This document shows, piece by piece, positions 1 through 8,636 of a stretch of DNA of 57,070 nucleotides. The stretch is from positions 1-57,070 of the forward strand of contig JAJFFB010000154.1 of NCBI GenBank assembly GCA_021776925.1, given 5' to 3'. Numbering within the stretch: position 1 is the first letter of the stretch; every line of letters starts with the position of its first letter. The translations under genes were made by a program, and so were the position numbers. This DNA is from Planctomycetota bacterium. GTDB lineage: Bacteria > Planctomycetota > UBA1135. The notes below the pieces were generated by a model. The model was not told the origin of the DNA. It did no database searches and saw nothing but the letters and a program-made list of their open reading frames with translations.

Positions 1-1
1 G

Positions 2-127
2 CGCGGGGTGACGGTGCGCACGCGGGTGACGCCGGCGCAGGCGCTGGGGGTGGTCTCGGGGCGCTATCTTCCGGAGCAGCTTTTGTACTGGCGCTGGCCC
101 GAGTGGATGCACACTTACGGCCAATGA
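2..127 (+). CDS. C-terminal end of an unknown protein (5' end outside window)
   Basis: An open frame enters from the left edge and ends at a TGA at 125-127. The last 41 residues are visible and end in LLYWRWPEWMHTYGQ, rich in Trp and Tyr. No motif identifies the family. The stop lies only 12 bp from the stop of the convergent HEAT lipoprotein gene, which fits a real convergent pair. Function unknown. Confidence 0.5.
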   Translation, partial: RGVTVRTRVTPAQALGVVSGRYLPEQLLYWRWPEWMHTYGQ

Positions 128-139
128 AAGGGGCCAGAT

Positions 140-1747
140 TCAGAAGTATTGCCTGAGGATGCCCTCGATGTAGACCTTGACCTCCCCACGCACCGCCTTC
201 TCCCGTGCCTCCAGCAAAACCGGATACGCATCCTCTCGCAATGCCGGAACCAACAACCTCAATGCCAGCGCACGAATGTCATCCCGCGTCTCTGCTTGCG
301 TTGCAGCCGCGCTGACCAGCTCTCGTACCCCCTCTTCATTGGGGTAACGCAGCAAGGCATTCAACATGCGATCCGCAGCAGCGGGGGCGGGATCTTCCTG
401 CCACAGGCGCAACAGAGCCGGCACTGCATCGGGCCCGAAATTGCCTAGGGACACTATGGCATGCAGGCGTACCGCGGAGGATGCATCCTTCGACCTCACC
501 ACTCCCTCGAGGAACGGGACAGCAGCGAGGTCCCCGCTTGCCGAGAGAACGCGCATCAGATCGATCTTCTGATCGCCCACGCAATAGGGCCATCGGCTGA
601 TCAAGATCCGCGCGAGTTGCGGATGATGGACCTCTCCGTCCAGGAACAACCGCAACGCAGTGACGCTGCCCTGCGCGGGGTAGTCGCGGACTTTCGCGAC
701 CCACGGCTCGAGCGGCTGGGTGATGCCTCTTTCGACAAGCGCGCGCAGGGCGGGCATGGCCATGGTTTCGTCCTGATTGGCCAGCTCTAGGAGGAAGTCA
801 GTGCCCATACCTTGCGCGACTGCGGCTTCACTGCGGAAAGCATCTACAACCGCAAGACGCACCGCAGGATCTGGATCGCGGCCAGCGACAGAAACCGCTT
901 CCCAATCCTCGGCCAAGGCCAGACCTTCGACCGCCATTCGGCGCAACAGGCCACTCGGGTAACGCTCGGGGTCGAGGAACTCGCGCACCTCTTCGGCGTA
1001 GCCAGAACGCCCGCCCTGCAAAAGACGCACCAGCGCCTGTGCGCGCTGGGGCGCGGGGAGCAAATCGAGGAGGGCCTCGACCTGGTCCAGTGCTTCCTCG
1101 TCTTCCATGGTCAGCAGGGTGCCCCAGGCCTGAACCCCCGCGGGCGCCCTTCGCTCCACGGAAAGCCAGCTCCGGGTCATGTCGGCGAGGAAGGTGGCCA
1201 CCTCGGCGCCCCCGAGTTGGCCCAGGCAGCTGATCAGCCGCCGCGTCGGACCGCTTTCGCCTTCGGCTTCGACGCGCTGGATCAGCGCGGGAACCAGAGC
1301 GCGCATTCCGAGCAGGCCGATGGTGTCATAGGCCTGACTGCGCACCACAGGAAGCGGGTGCAGTTCGAGGATGTCCATCAACACCGGCAGGTCCTGTTTG
1401 GTCCGGGTGAAGACCAGGGCGGAGAGCAGGTTGACGGCGCGCACGCTGGCTTCTCCGCTCAATTCTGCTTCCAAGGCATTGACCAGCAGTGGAACTGCAA
1501 CCTCTCCTCTTTCGCCGAGGGCTTCTCTGGCAAAGCGCAGACTGGCGCGTGAGCCGTACAGGAGATGATCCAGATAACGGGCGGTCAACTGCTCGCGTTC
1601 AACGGCCAGGTAAGGCGGCTGGGGGGCGCCGGCGAAGGGCGACGGCCCGCCCTGGTCCGAACTTGGCTCCCCCCCACTCGCGGCAGGGTCACCGCAGGAT
1701 GCCAGCAGCAAAAGGAGGCCGGCGCGCAGGTAGTATGGGCGGTTCAT
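140..1747 (-). CDS. HEAT-repeat lipoprotein
   Basis: This is a 535-residue exported lipoprotein. The N-terminus MNRPYYLRAGLLLLLASCGD has a short basic start, a Leu-rich segment and a lipobox LASC, so Cys18 is the predicted lipidated residue. A Gly/Ser/Pro-rich linker follows. The rest is helical HEAT-type repeats, with recurrent patterns such as VVRSQAYDTIGLLG, AVRLAVVDAFRSEA and AVRLHAIVSLGNFG, each a pair of helices with Ala/Leu-rich faces. Such proteins act as protein-binding scaffolds; no catalytic motif is seen. The start codon (ATG at 1747-1745) overlaps the 5' end of the divergent dus gene. Partner and exact role are unknown. Confidence 0.8.
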   Translation of the reverse strand: MNRPYYLRAGLLLLLASCGDPAASGGEPSSDQGGPSPFAGAPQPPYLAVEREQLTARYLDHLLYGSRASLRFAREALGERGEVAVPLLVNALEAELSGEASVRAVNLLSALVFTRTKQDLPVLMDILELHPLPVVRSQAYDTIGLLGMRALVPALIQRVEAEGESGPTRRLISCLGQLGGAEVATFLADMTRSWLSVERRAPAGVQAWGTLLTMEDEEALDQVEALLDLLPAPQRAQALVRLLQGGRSGYAEEVREFLDPERYPSGLLRRMAVEGLALAEDWEAVSVAGRDPDPAVRLAVVDAFRSEAAVAQGMGTDFLLELANQDETMAMPALRALVERGITQPLEPWVAKVRDYPAQGSVTALRLFLDGEVHHPQLARILISRWPYCVGDQKIDLMRVLSASGDLAAVPFLEGVVRSKDASSAVRLHAIVSLGNFGPDAVPALLRLWQEDPAPAAADRMLNALLRYPNEEGVRELVSAAATQAETRDDIRALALRLLVPALREDAYPVLLEAREKAVRGEVKVYIEGILRQYF

Positions 1748-1769
1748 GAAGTGCCAGGAAGTTCCTCGA

Positions 1770-2747
1770 ATGGGCTTTCGGATCGGTCAGCACCAGTTCG
1801 TACACGGTCTTACGCTGGCACCGATGGCCGGCAACACCAACTTAGCCTACCGGCGCCTGTGCCGGCGGTTTGGCGCCGAGTTGACCACCACTGAAATGGT
1901 CAGCTCCATGGCCTTGCGCTTCGGCGATGAAAAGTCCCTCGGTCTGCTCGAGCGCGGCGCCGAAGAAGAACCTGTGGCTGCCCAGGTGTTCGGGTCCGAC
2001 CCACAAACCCTGGCCATCGCCGCGCACGAAGTCGAGCGGCGCGGTTTCCACCTGGTTGACCTCAATGTCGGCTGCCCGGTGCCCAAGATCACCGGCTGTG
2101 GCGGTGGCAGCGCGCTTTTGCGTGAGCCCGATCTTGCGGCGCGGTGCATCGAGAGCATGGCTGCAGCGGTCCAGATTCCGGTCACGGTCAAGGTGCGCGC
2201 CGGCTGGGACGATGACAACAAGAATGCTCCGGCCTTCGCCCGACAGATGGAAGAGGCCGGTGCGCAGGCGGTCACTGTGCACGGGCGCACCCGCGCGCAG
2301 AAGTACCAGGGCCGTGCCGACCTCGACCTGATCGCCGGAGTCAAACAGGCTGTTTCCATTCCGGTCGTCGGCAATGGCGATGTCGTAGATCTGCCTTCCG
2401 CGCGTGCCATGATGCAGACCGGGGTGGACGGGATCGCCATTGGCCGAGGAGCACTGGGCCGGCCTTGGTTGTTCGCACAGTTGGGTGCATTGTTCGATGG
2501 TTGCGAAATGCCGCCGGAGCCCTCCGTGATCGAACGCGCAGCACTGATGCTGGAACTCGGCCACGGCGTTGCCGAACTCTACGGCGAATTCCGCGGGCTG
2601 CGCATCATGCGCCGCTTAGCAGCGGATTTCTTCCGTGGTCTGACGGGTGCGCCCAAGCTTCGCCAAGCGTGCAATCACCTTGAGTCCTTAAAAGACTTGG
2701 ACCAGCTGGCCGCGCGTTTGCTGGCAATGGCCGAAGAAGGCGCCTGA
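1770..2747 (+). CDS. dusB: tRNA-dihydrouridine synthase (DusB family)
   Basis: FMN-dependent enzyme that reduces uridine to dihydrouridine in tRNA; cytoplasmic. The TIM-barrel signatures appear in order: LAPMAGNTNLAYR near the start (FMN binding), NVGCPVPKITGCGGGSALL with the catalytic Cys of the NxGCP motif, VKVRAGWDD, VTVHGRTRAQKYQG, IPVVGNGDV and GIAIGRGALGRPWLF (phosphate binding), then a helical C-terminal domain. Length of about 325 residues is normal. The in-frame ATG at 1746 is possible, but the ATG at 1770 has AGGAAG about 9 nt upstream and starts next to the conserved core, so it is preferred. A TAGTAT sequence at 1731-1736 could be the -10 element. The DusB assignment over DusA or DusC rests on the motif wording and is fairly secure. 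Confidence 0.9.
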   Translation: MGFRIGQHQFVHGLTLAPMAGNTNLAYRRLCRRFGAELTTTEMVSSMALRFGDEKSLGLLERGAEEEPVAAQVFGSDPQTLAIAAHEVERRGFHLVDLNVGCPVPKITGCGGGSALLREPDLAARCIESMAAAVQIPVTVKVRAGWDDDNKNAPAFARQMEEAGAQAVTVHGRTRAQKYQGRADLDLIAGVKQAVSIPVVGNGDVVDLPSARAMMQTGVDGIAIGRGALGRPWLFAQLGALFDGCEMPPEPSVIERAALMLELGHGVAELYGEFRGLRIMRRLAADFFRGLTGAPKLRQACNHLESLKDLDQLAARLLAMAEEGA

Positions 2748-2774
2748 GGGCGTCGGTTGGGACGGCCTGTGGGC

Positions 2775-4490
2775 TTAGTCCTGGGACTCGGCGCGGGTGC
2801 GGTCGACTTCGGCCTTTAAGACGGCCTGCAGGACGGTAGTGCCGGGCACTTGAGGATCGGTGCCGTCCCAGTTCAGACCTTGGGCGGTTTGCAGGCGGCT
2901 GGCGGCTTTGGCGTATTCGGCGCGCGCACCGATTTCGGCAGTCTTGGCGGTCAGCAGGTCGTTCTGGAATTCGAGTACGCGGAAGTTGGTCGACACGCCC
3001 TCGCGCAGACGCCGCTGCTCGGCGTCGAGCTGGCGCTCGGCCACTGCGGTAGCGCGCTCTGTGGTCACCACCCGGTCGGCGAGGAAGTTGAGCGCGCGCA
3101 CCGCGTCGCGGACTTCGCTGGCAACCTGCTTCTGGGTGTCGTGCAATAGCCGCTGTGCCAGGGCATGCTGAATACGCGCGCGTTGTTCGGCACCGGTGAA
3201 CTGGCGGTTGCCGAGCGGCATTTCGAATACCAGACCCAGACTGTAGCCAGGGAATTCGAATTGGAACGCCGGATCGAAAGCGCGGCCGAGCACGGCGTCC
3301 TGGCCGAAACTATTGCCGGTGGCGATCAGGTCGAGCTTGGGTGAAGTGTTGCGGCGCGACACCTTCCAAGTCAGTTCTGCCTGCTCCAGATCGAGGCGCA
3401 GCTGACGCAGATCACTGCGGTGCAGCAAGGCGGTTTCGAGCGCGTCCTGCCAGGCCATCTCGGTGCGCAGAGCTTCGGGCATCTCGCTGATCGGCAGGAA
3501 ATCGACCTTCCAGTCGCCCTGGTCCTCGAGCACCGAGATCAGCAAGCGCAGGCGGTCCTGGGCCTGGCGCACGGCGTTTTCGGCGGTCAGCAAAGCATCC
3601 TGGCGCGACGCGATTTCGGCGTCGGTCTGCACCACCTCGACCTCGGCCACCGAACCGACCTCGAAGCGCGCCAAGGTCAACTGGCGCTGCTCTTCGGCGA
3701 GTTGCAGGCCGAATTCTTTGACGCGAACGTCGGCGATGGCGAAGGCCAGATCCCAATAGGCATCGATCGCGGCCTGTACCACGTCGGTCGCGGACTGGCG
3801 CACGCTCTCGTAACCGCGCTCGCGGCTGATTTCTGCACTGCGCCGCTCAAAGCCGGCAACCATGTCCCAGCCACCGCGCAATAGCGGTTGGGTGAATGAT
3901 GCGGCAATATTGACGTCAGCCTGGTCCAAGGAAGATGAGCCGGTAGCCGTTGGGAAAGTGGCGTCGAGAACCTGTTCACGCAAACTGATGGAATAAGTCG
4001 CCCCACTAAGGAGTTCTCCGCGAAGACCTTGATTGGCGGTGTATGTGGTAGATTTTTGCGAAGTGAATAAGGTGCTGAAGAAGCCGCTGGTGGGCTGCTC
4101 CAGAAAGGAGTAAGTGGCGTCGGCGAAGAACACCGGGTCGAAGGCACCGCTGGCTTCGGTCACGCCGCCCTCGGTGGCCAGGGCCGACAGCATGGCCTGG
4201 CGCAGCGCGGGAGCGTGGGATGCGGCGAGGCGAACCACGTCTTGCAGGCGTAGCGGCACCACCGAATCTCCTTCCTGGGCGGGCAGGACGGTGGGCTCGG
4301 TGGCCGGCTCCTGGGCGAGTCCAGCGGCGGGACCTTGGGTCGGACTGCCGGGCGCTCCGAGGGTCGAATCAGCGGCCTCGGTTTGGGCGGCGATCCTGGC
4401 CGGGAGCAGGGCGGAGCTGAAAAGGGCGAGCGCGCAAGCGCTTGTCAGGAATGGGTATCGGCGGCTCGGCACGGAGGGAGCTGAGATCAC
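2775..4490 (-). CDS. TolC-family outer membrane efflux protein
   Basis: Outer-membrane channel subunit of 571 residues. Residues 10-36 form a signal peptide (hydrophobic stretch ending ARIAAQ). After a Pro/Ala/Glu linker there are two OEP halves, each with long amphipathic helices and the duplicated TolC layout: LRLQDVVRLAASHAPALRQA opens the first and a matching WQDALETALLHRSDLRQLRL opens the second. The helical barrel segments (AVAERQLDAEQRRLREGV) are clear. The start is GTG at 4490; a shorter start is possible. It follows the sigma/anti-sigma pair on the same strand after a 76-bp gap and may be part of that regulon. No inner-membrane pump or adaptor gene lies nearby. Confidence 0.88.
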   Translation of the reverse strand: MISAPSVPSRRYPFLTSACALALFSSALLPARIAAQTEAADSTLGAPGSPTQGPAAGLAQEPATEPTVLPAQEGDSVVPLRLQDVVRLAASHAPALRQAMLSALATEGGVTEASGAFDPVFFADATYSFLEQPTSGFFSTLFTSQKSTTYTANQGLRGELLSGATYSISLREQVLDATFPTATGSSSLDQADVNIAASFTQPLLRGGWDMVAGFERRSAEISRERGYESVRQSATDVVQAAIDAYWDLAFAIADVRVKEFGLQLAEEQRQLTLARFEVGSVAEVEVVQTDAEIASRQDALLTAENAVRQAQDRLRLLISVLEDQGDWKVDFLPISEMPEALRTEMAWQDALETALLHRSDLRQLRLDLEQAELTWKVSRRNTSPKLDLIATGNSFGQDAVLGRAFDPAFQFEFPGYSLGLVFEMPLGNRQFTGAEQRARIQHALAQRLLHDTQKQVASEVRDAVRALNFLADRVVTTERATAVAERQLDAEQRRLREGVSTNFRVLEFQNDLLTAKTAEIGARAEYAKAASRLQTAQGLNWDGTDPQVPGTTVLQAVLKAEVDRTRAESQD

Positions 4491-4566
4491 GGGAGAGGAA
4501 GGATAGCGCCCCCGGCTTGCACCGGGTGCGCTGAGTACCTTCTACGCGCCAAGGCTGGAGCGGCGG

Positions 4567-5307
4567 TTAAAAACCCGTGCCAAAGAAAATTGGCGGGTCT
4601 TCGGGTTGCTCCGATGCATCCCGATCGAGCACCCATTGCCACGCGGCGAGCCAGGCGTCGACCGCGCTGGCGGTGCCCGCGTCTTGATTCTGCGCGGCTC
4701 GGCCGGCCTCGGGCTCGAACGAACGCACGCGCTGAACCATGCCTGGAGAAGGCGAAGCAAGAATTCCCAATTCGCAGCGACGCAGAAACTCAGCTTCCAG
4801 GTCGGCGCGGCCAGCGTCGGACCAGTCCAAGCGTGACGGGGCTGCGGCAGCCTGACCGGAAGCCAGGCCGGCGTCGTGCCACTGGCGCACGATCAGCGCC
4901 ATGCGGTTTTCGCGCGTCAGGGCCTCTTGCCAGTCAAGCCCGAAGGCGTTGCCCGCCGCTGGGTCAACTGGCGGGACCGCCGGAAGGGGCTGGTGATCAG
5001 GGCCCTCTTCGACTTCAGGCTGCGGCTGGGGAATCGTCCAGATGATCTCGGCCACGTGTTTGGGCGGAGCACGGAACAGCAGCACAAGCGCCGCGACCGG
5101 ACCGGCAACGGTGCTCAGGACCAGCAGCATCGCCGCCACCCGGATCAGCGAGTTGCGGCGCAGAGCCGAGGATAGGGTCCAAGGATGGGCGGCGAGCCGC
5201 GCGCGCAATTCCTCGGCGAAGGCGTCGCTCAAGTCCGGCGCAGGACAGGCTCTGCGCAGCTCCTCGGCGAGGAGATCGAGTTCAGCCTGGTCACGGAGTT
5301 CGCTCAT
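4567..5307 (-). CDS. Probable membrane-anchored anti-sigma factor
   Basis: A 246-residue single-pass membrane protein whose ATG overlaps the stop of the upstream ECF sigma gene (ATGA). Residues 1-55 are charged and helical and would lie in the cytoplasm. Residues about 57-78 (VAAMLLVLSTVAGPVAALVLLF) are one membrane helix. The remainder is a Pro-rich linker and an external domain of unknown fold. The classic HxxxCxxC zinc anti-sigma motif is absent. The anti-sigma role is inferred from the overlap with the sigma gene and the topology; sequence alone does not prove it. Confidence 0.6.
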   Translation of the reverse strand: MSELRDQAELDLLAEELRRACPAPDLSDAFAEELRARLAAHPWTLSSALRRNSLIRVAAMLLVLSTVAGPVAALVLLFRAPPKHVAEIIWTIPQPQPEVEEGPDHQPLPAVPPVDPAAGNAFGLDWQEALTRENRMALIVRQWHDAGLASGQAAAAPSRLDWSDAGRADLEAEFLRRCELGILASPSPGMVQRVRSFEPEAGRAAQNQDAGTASAVDAWLAAWQWVLDRDASEQPEDPPIFFGTGF

Positions 5308-5861
5308 GATTCCAATTCGGCCTCGTCACGCAGAGGCGTCAGCAGGTCACGCAATTTGCGCAGGGAGTAGTAGACCCGCGATTTGACCGTGCCCACCGGA
5401 ATACCGAGCAGCTCCCCCACGTCTTTGTAGGGGAGCTGCTGGAGAACGGCGAGTTCCAGCAGTTCGCGGGTGTCTTCATCGAGGCGCTCCATGCCCTCGC
5501 GGAGCAGTTCGGCGCGGTCGGTGCCGACGACCTGATCCAACGGCCCAGGCGACGGATCCGGGCACTCCGGAGGTTCGTCGCCGAAGCGCACCGGGCGCTT
5601 GCGCCGGCGGTTGTCAATCCAAAGGTTGCGGGCGATCCGGAGCAGATAGGCATCGAGCCGACCGGTCGGCTGGTATCGCTCTCGGCTCTGAAAGGCGCGC
5701 AGGTAAACATGTTGGCTGAGGTCTTCGGCGGTCGCTTCCTGGGCCCCCTGGCGCAGAAAGAAGCCCTTGAGGCGGGGGCCCATGTCCTGCACGAGCTGAT
5801 CGAACGCGGCGGGGTCGCCCGCTCGAAAACGGACCAGCAGGTCATCGGGTCCCTGGGTCAT
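5304..5861 (-). CDS. ECF sigma-70 factor
   Basis: A 185-residue RNA polymerase sigma factor with region 2 (about residues 10-80, including AEDLSQHVYLRAFQSRERY and LDAYLLRIARNLWIDNRRR for core and -10 recognition) and region 4 (about residues 120-178, with LLELAVLQQLPYKDVGELLG and VGTVKSRVYYSLRKLRDLL forming the helix-turn-helix for -35 recognition). Region 3 is missing, as usual for ECF factors. It is translationally coupled to the downstream presumed anti-sigma gene and lies 27 bp after tsaE. The target regulon is not visible, but tolC follows on the same strand. Confidence 0.93.
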   Translation of the reverse strand: MTQGPDDLLVRFRAGDPAAFDQLVQDMGPRLKGFFLRQGAQEATAEDLSQHVYLRAFQSRERYQPTGRLDAYLLRIARNLWIDNRRRKRPVRFGDEPPECPDPSPGPLDQVVGTDRAELLREGMERLDEDTRELLELAVLQQLPYKDVGELLGIPVGTVKSRVYYSLRKLRDLLTPLRDEAELES

Positions 5862-5887
5862 GGGTCATGGGACAGGGGGAAAACGAG

Positions 5888-6394
5888 TCATATCCCGGTG
5901 GGTTCAACGGAAATCCCAGAATCCAGGAGACTTCCGGCCAGCAAGCCTAGCAGTTCCTGCGCCCGTATTCCGTCGGCGAGAAAGCTCAGGCTGCGTCCTC
6001 CGCCCGGTTGCGGGGCCAGGCGCAAGGTCAGCCGCTCGGCCGGCAACCACTCGGCGACCTGGTCGGCCCATTCGAGCAGCACCACCGGACCTTCGCTGAG
6101 GCGTTCGATGAAGCCCTCGCCGAGCAGCGAATCCAGCCGCGCGCGGAAGTAGGCATCCATGTGCAGGACCGGTCCGGCGTCGGCAAGATACTCATTGCAA
6201 AGGAGATAGGTAGGTGAGGTCAACGCCTCGCGGAGCCCCAGGCCACGTCCAACGCCCTGGCAGAAGGTGGTCTTGCCGCTCCCCAGCTCCCCCTCCAGGG
6301 CCACCAGGTCGCCCCCGCGCAGCAGGCGGCCGAGGGATTCCCCGACCGTCTGGGTGTCGGCAGGGGTCGCGCAGTGCAGATTCAGCTCCTTCAT
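5888..6394 (-). CDS. tsaE: tRNA threonylcarbamoyladenosine ATPase TsaE
   Basis: P-loop ATPase required with TsaB and TsaD to make N6-threonylcarbamoyladenosine at position 37 of ANN-decoding tRNAs; cytoplasmic. Motifs are TQTVGESLGRLL, the Walker A GELGSGKTTF, the family signature SPTYLLCNEY, HMDAYF and the Walker-B-like LLEWADQV. The chosen ATG at 6394 gives 168 residues and starts directly at the conserved domain. An alternative ATG at 6439 overlaps the thiL stop (ATGA) and would add 15 residues encoded partly by a run of 12 G. The run itself sits just upstream of the chosen start. The junction with thiL indicates co-transcription. Confidence 0.9.
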   Translation of the reverse strand: MKELNLHCATPADTQTVGESLGRLLRGGDLVALEGELGSGKTTFCQGVGRGLGLREALTSPTYLLCNEYLADAGPVLHMDAYFRARLDSLLGEGFIERLSEGPVVLLEWADQVAEWLPAERLTLRLAPQPGGGRSLSFLADGIRAQELLGLLAGSLLDSGISVEPTGI

Positions 6395-6398
6395 CTTG

Positions 6399-6410
6399 CC
6401 CCCCCCCCCC
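6399..6410. repeat. Homopolymer of 12 C (12 G on the coding strand)
   Basis: Twelve consecutive C on the plus strand lie 5 bp upstream of the tsaE start. In the longer tsaE reading they encode glycines; with the short start the tract lies in the leader, where a purine-rich G run could act as the ribosome contact. Tracts of this length are prone to slippage. Confidence 0.9.
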
Positions 6411-6435
6411 ATGGGTCGCTGCGCGGTGGGCCTAT

Positions 6436-7422
6436 TCATGGCGTGGCCTCCCAGTGGTGGGTCCAAGGGCGCGGCGGCAGGGTCAGGCGCTGGCCGTTGG
6501 CGCACCAAGTCAGGCCGACTGGTGCCACCACCTCGCCGATGCGGCTCAGCGCCGGGGCAGGCAGGTCGGCAGAAGCGAGCGCGCGGGCGGCGTGGTCGGG
6601 ATCCAGAACGACGAGCAATTCGTAGTCCTCGCCGTCGTAAAGAGCCTGGCTCCAACCACCGGGATCGGCCTCCAGGCCGGACGAAAGCGGCACATCCTCG
6701 AGATCGATGCGAGCTCCGCTGCCGCTGCGCGCGAGCAGTCGTGGAAGGTCCGATCCGAGGCCGTCGGACAGGTCCATCATCGCGTGCGGTGCGAATCCGG
6801 CGGCCAGCGCGGCGCCCAGTTCCAGGCGCGGTTGCGGGTGTTCGTGACGCCCGCCTGCCAGCGGACGCCCGGCGTCGTCGAGCGGCACCGCGCCGCCGAG
6901 TCGGCCCGAAACCAGGATCACGTCACCGGGGCGTGCGCCGCCACGCCCTGGCACCGGCGAACGCGCCAGACCGAGGACGGTGCAGCTGAGCACCACGCCG
7001 GGTGCAGAGGTCACCGCCAGATCGCCGCCGATCACCGCCACGCCGAAGATCTCGGCCTCGTCCAGGAAAGCGCCGACCAGCGCATGCAGCCAGGCGCCGC
7101 CTTGGGCCGCCGGTGCGGCCACCGTCCAGGACACCGCCCACGCGGCGGCGCCGGCGGCGGCGAGGTCGCTGAGGCTGCGGCGCAGCAATTTGCGCGCGTA
7201 CACCGCCGGCGGCCGCTCGGGCAGCAAGTGAACGCCGCCGATGACCTGGTCGCAGCTCAGCACCACCTGTACCCCGGCCGGCGGACTCAAAACCGCACAG
7301 TCGTCCCCTGGTCCAGACAAATCCTTCCGTTCGCGGAAGGCGGAGCGGAAGATGGCGTGCAGTTCCTCTTCGTCCGCCCCGGGCGAGGGGCCGTCGTCCT
7401 GATCGTTGCTGATGCCATCCAA
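6436..7422 (-). CDS. thiL: Thiamine-monophosphate kinase
   Basis: ATP-dependent kinase making thiamine diphosphate from thiamine monophosphate; PurM/SelD fold. The sequence shows EEELHAIFRSAF at the start, GPGDDCAVL (Mg-ATP binding), LSCDQVIGGVHLLPE, RRSLSDLAAAGA, the phosphate-binding VIGGDL region, MMDLSDGLGSDLPRLLARSG and YDGEDYELLVVLD. The start is placed at TTG 7422, which has GGAG about 8 nt upstream and begins 18 residues before the conserved helix. The frame stays open upstream to 7536, but that extension is low-complexity and overlaps the divergent gene. The stop overlaps a tsaE start codon. A ThiE-like gene lies 0.5 kb away. Confidence 0.93.
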   Translation of the reverse strand: MDGISNDQDDGPSPGADEEELHAIFRSAFRERKDLSGPGDDCAVLSPPAGVQVVLSCDQVIGGVHLLPERPPAVYARKLLRRSLSDLAAAGAAAWAVSWTVAAPAAQGGAWLHALVGAFLDEAEIFGVAVIGGDLAVTSAPGVVLSCTVLGLARSPVPGRGGARPGDVILVSGRLGGAVPLDDAGRPLAGGRHEHPQPRLELGAALAAGFAPHAMMDLSDGLGSDLPRLLARSGSGARIDLEDVPLSSGLEADPGGWSQALYDGEDYELLVVLDPDHAARALASADLPAPALSRIGEVVAPVGLTWCANGQRLTLPPRPWTHHWEATP

Positions 7423-7903
7423 ATTGGTTTCTCCCGGCCGCCACCCCGCTTCAAGTCCTGCCCCGGCCGCCCGTGGCCTGGCCCGTGCCGAATGGCTGTG
7501 GGCGCTGGGGCTGGGCGCCTCTGCCGTGGTCCTCATTCTATGGACCCTGCGCGCGGATTTGGGTCTCGCCCATCAACGCAGCGCGCGCAACCACCTCGCC
7601 TACCTCGCCGGGCAGGTGTCCTTCGCCCTCGAGCACGATGCCGAGAGGGGCAGCGCCTGGCAGGCGCAATCCCTCGGGCCCGGCACCCCCCCCCAGGGCG
7701 CGGCAGCGAGGACAGGCCGGCTGGCGGAAGTCCTGCTTGAAGGTGCCTTCGTCCCGATCGACCCTTGGGGGGGGGCCTATCTGCTCGAGCGCGGCGAGGA
7801 CGGCCTGTGGCGCCTGGCCAGCGGCGGACCCTCCGGGCGCATCGTGCTTCCCCTCGACGATGGCCATGAACTGGTCTATACGGTCATGCCCATCGCTCCC
7901 TAG
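7412..7903 (+). CDS. Small membrane protein with pseudopilin (GspG)-like C-terminus
   Basis: A 163-residue bitopic protein. A basic, Pro-rich N-terminal tail precedes one membrane helix (WLWALGLGASAVVLILW, about residues 30-46) and a helical stalk. The C-terminal part contains VPIDPWGGAYLLERGEDG and a final beta segment, resembling the DPWGxPY loop of type II secretion major pseudopilins. The prepilin cleavage motif (G-F-x-x-x-E) is absent, so it is not a normal pseudopilin. The ATG at 7412 is chosen; TTG 7406 or 7424 are alternatives. Its 5' end overlaps the thiL start on the other strand. The gene contains C9 (7686-7694) and G9 (7767-7775) runs. Function unknown. Confidence 0.65.
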   Translation: MPSKLVSPGRHPASSPAPAARGLARAEWLWALGLGASAVVLILWTLRADLGLAHQRSARNHLAYLAGQVSFALEHDAERGSAWQAQSLGPGTPPQGAAARTGRLAEVLLEGAFVPIDPWGGAYLLERGEDGLWRLASGGPSGRIVLPLDDGHELVYTVMPIAP

Positions 7904-7912
7904 TTGCCGCGT

Positions 7913-8596
7913 TCACCAGGCCGCGACCAATTCAGCAAGAAGCTGCGCGTCCAGGGCGGCGCCCAGCACCGCGACCGCGTGGGCTCCGGCGGCGCGCGCC
8001 TGGCGCACCCGCTCGGCCCGGTTCAGCCCGCCCAATGCCACCACCGGCTGCGGACCTGCGGCGGCCACCTGCGCCAACACCTCGACGCCAAGCGGCGGCC
8101 GGTGATAGCTCTTGGATCGGGTTTCCCACACCGGACTGAGGACCAGGAAATCCACGCCGCAACTCCGCGCGCGCGCGATCTCGGCGGCGTCATGCACGGC
8201 GGCGCCGAGCAATAGCTCGCCGCGCTGGCGCGCCAGAACTTCCCAGGGCAAGGAACGCGTTCCGGCGATCAGGGCTCCGGCGCCGACCGCGCGTGCCAGC
8301 GCGAGGTCGGCGTGCACCACCAGGAAGGGTGCCTCGGCGGCGAAGGCCCGCGTGCTGTTGAGCTGCTGGGTGCCATTCCCAGCGAGCAGGCGCAGGGTCC
8401 AAGCTGCCGCCCCGGCGGCGCGGGCCGAATCCCGCCACCACCGGTCGGCACCGCTTCCGCCGATTGGCGCTGCAACCGCATCGGCGCCGCTGTCTGGCGC
8501 TGAACCCGCACCGGTTCCGGCGTCAGGCGCCGAAATCGCCCCGGCGCCGCTGCGGATGGCCCAGACACCGGCGGGCAGAGCGGCGCGCGTCGTCAT
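7913..8596 (-). CDS. ThiE/TenI-family thiamine phosphate synthase-like protein
   Basis: TIM-barrel protein of about 227 residues related to thiamine phosphate synthase. Recognisable parts are FLVVHADLALARAVGAGALIAG (matching the IND..DLA..GADGVHLG region), LLGAAVHDAAEIARARSCGVDFLVLSPVWETRSK and PVVALGGLNRAERVRQARAAGAHAVAVL. The N-terminal part differs: residues about 18-50 form three degenerate 10-residue Ala/Gly/Pro repeats where the first beta strands should be. It may therefore be a TenI-type or divergent enzyme rather than a full ThiE. ATG 8596 is used; TTG 8602 is an in-frame alternative. It closes the 20.9-7.9 kb minus-strand run, and thiL lies nearby. Confidence 0.7.
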   Translation of the reverse strand: MTTRAALPAGVWAIRSGAGAISAPDAGTGAGSAPDSGADAVAAPIGGSGADRWWRDSARAAGAAAWTLRLLAGNGTQQLNSTRAFAAEAPFLVVHADLALARAVGAGALIAGTRSLPWEVLARQRGELLLGAAVHDAAEIARARSCGVDFLVLSPVWETRSKSYHRPPLGVEVLAQVAAAGPQPVVALGGLNRAERVRQARAAGAHAVAVLGAALDAQLLAELVAAW

Positions 8597-8636
8597 CCGC
8601 AAGCCTGGAGAAAGGGCGAGGCCGCGCGCGCGGGCA

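Noticed and set aside
6395..6655. Longer tsaE beginning at 6655
   Set aside because: The upstream part lies in thiL and is Arg/Pro-rich with no conservation; the family domain begins at 6394.
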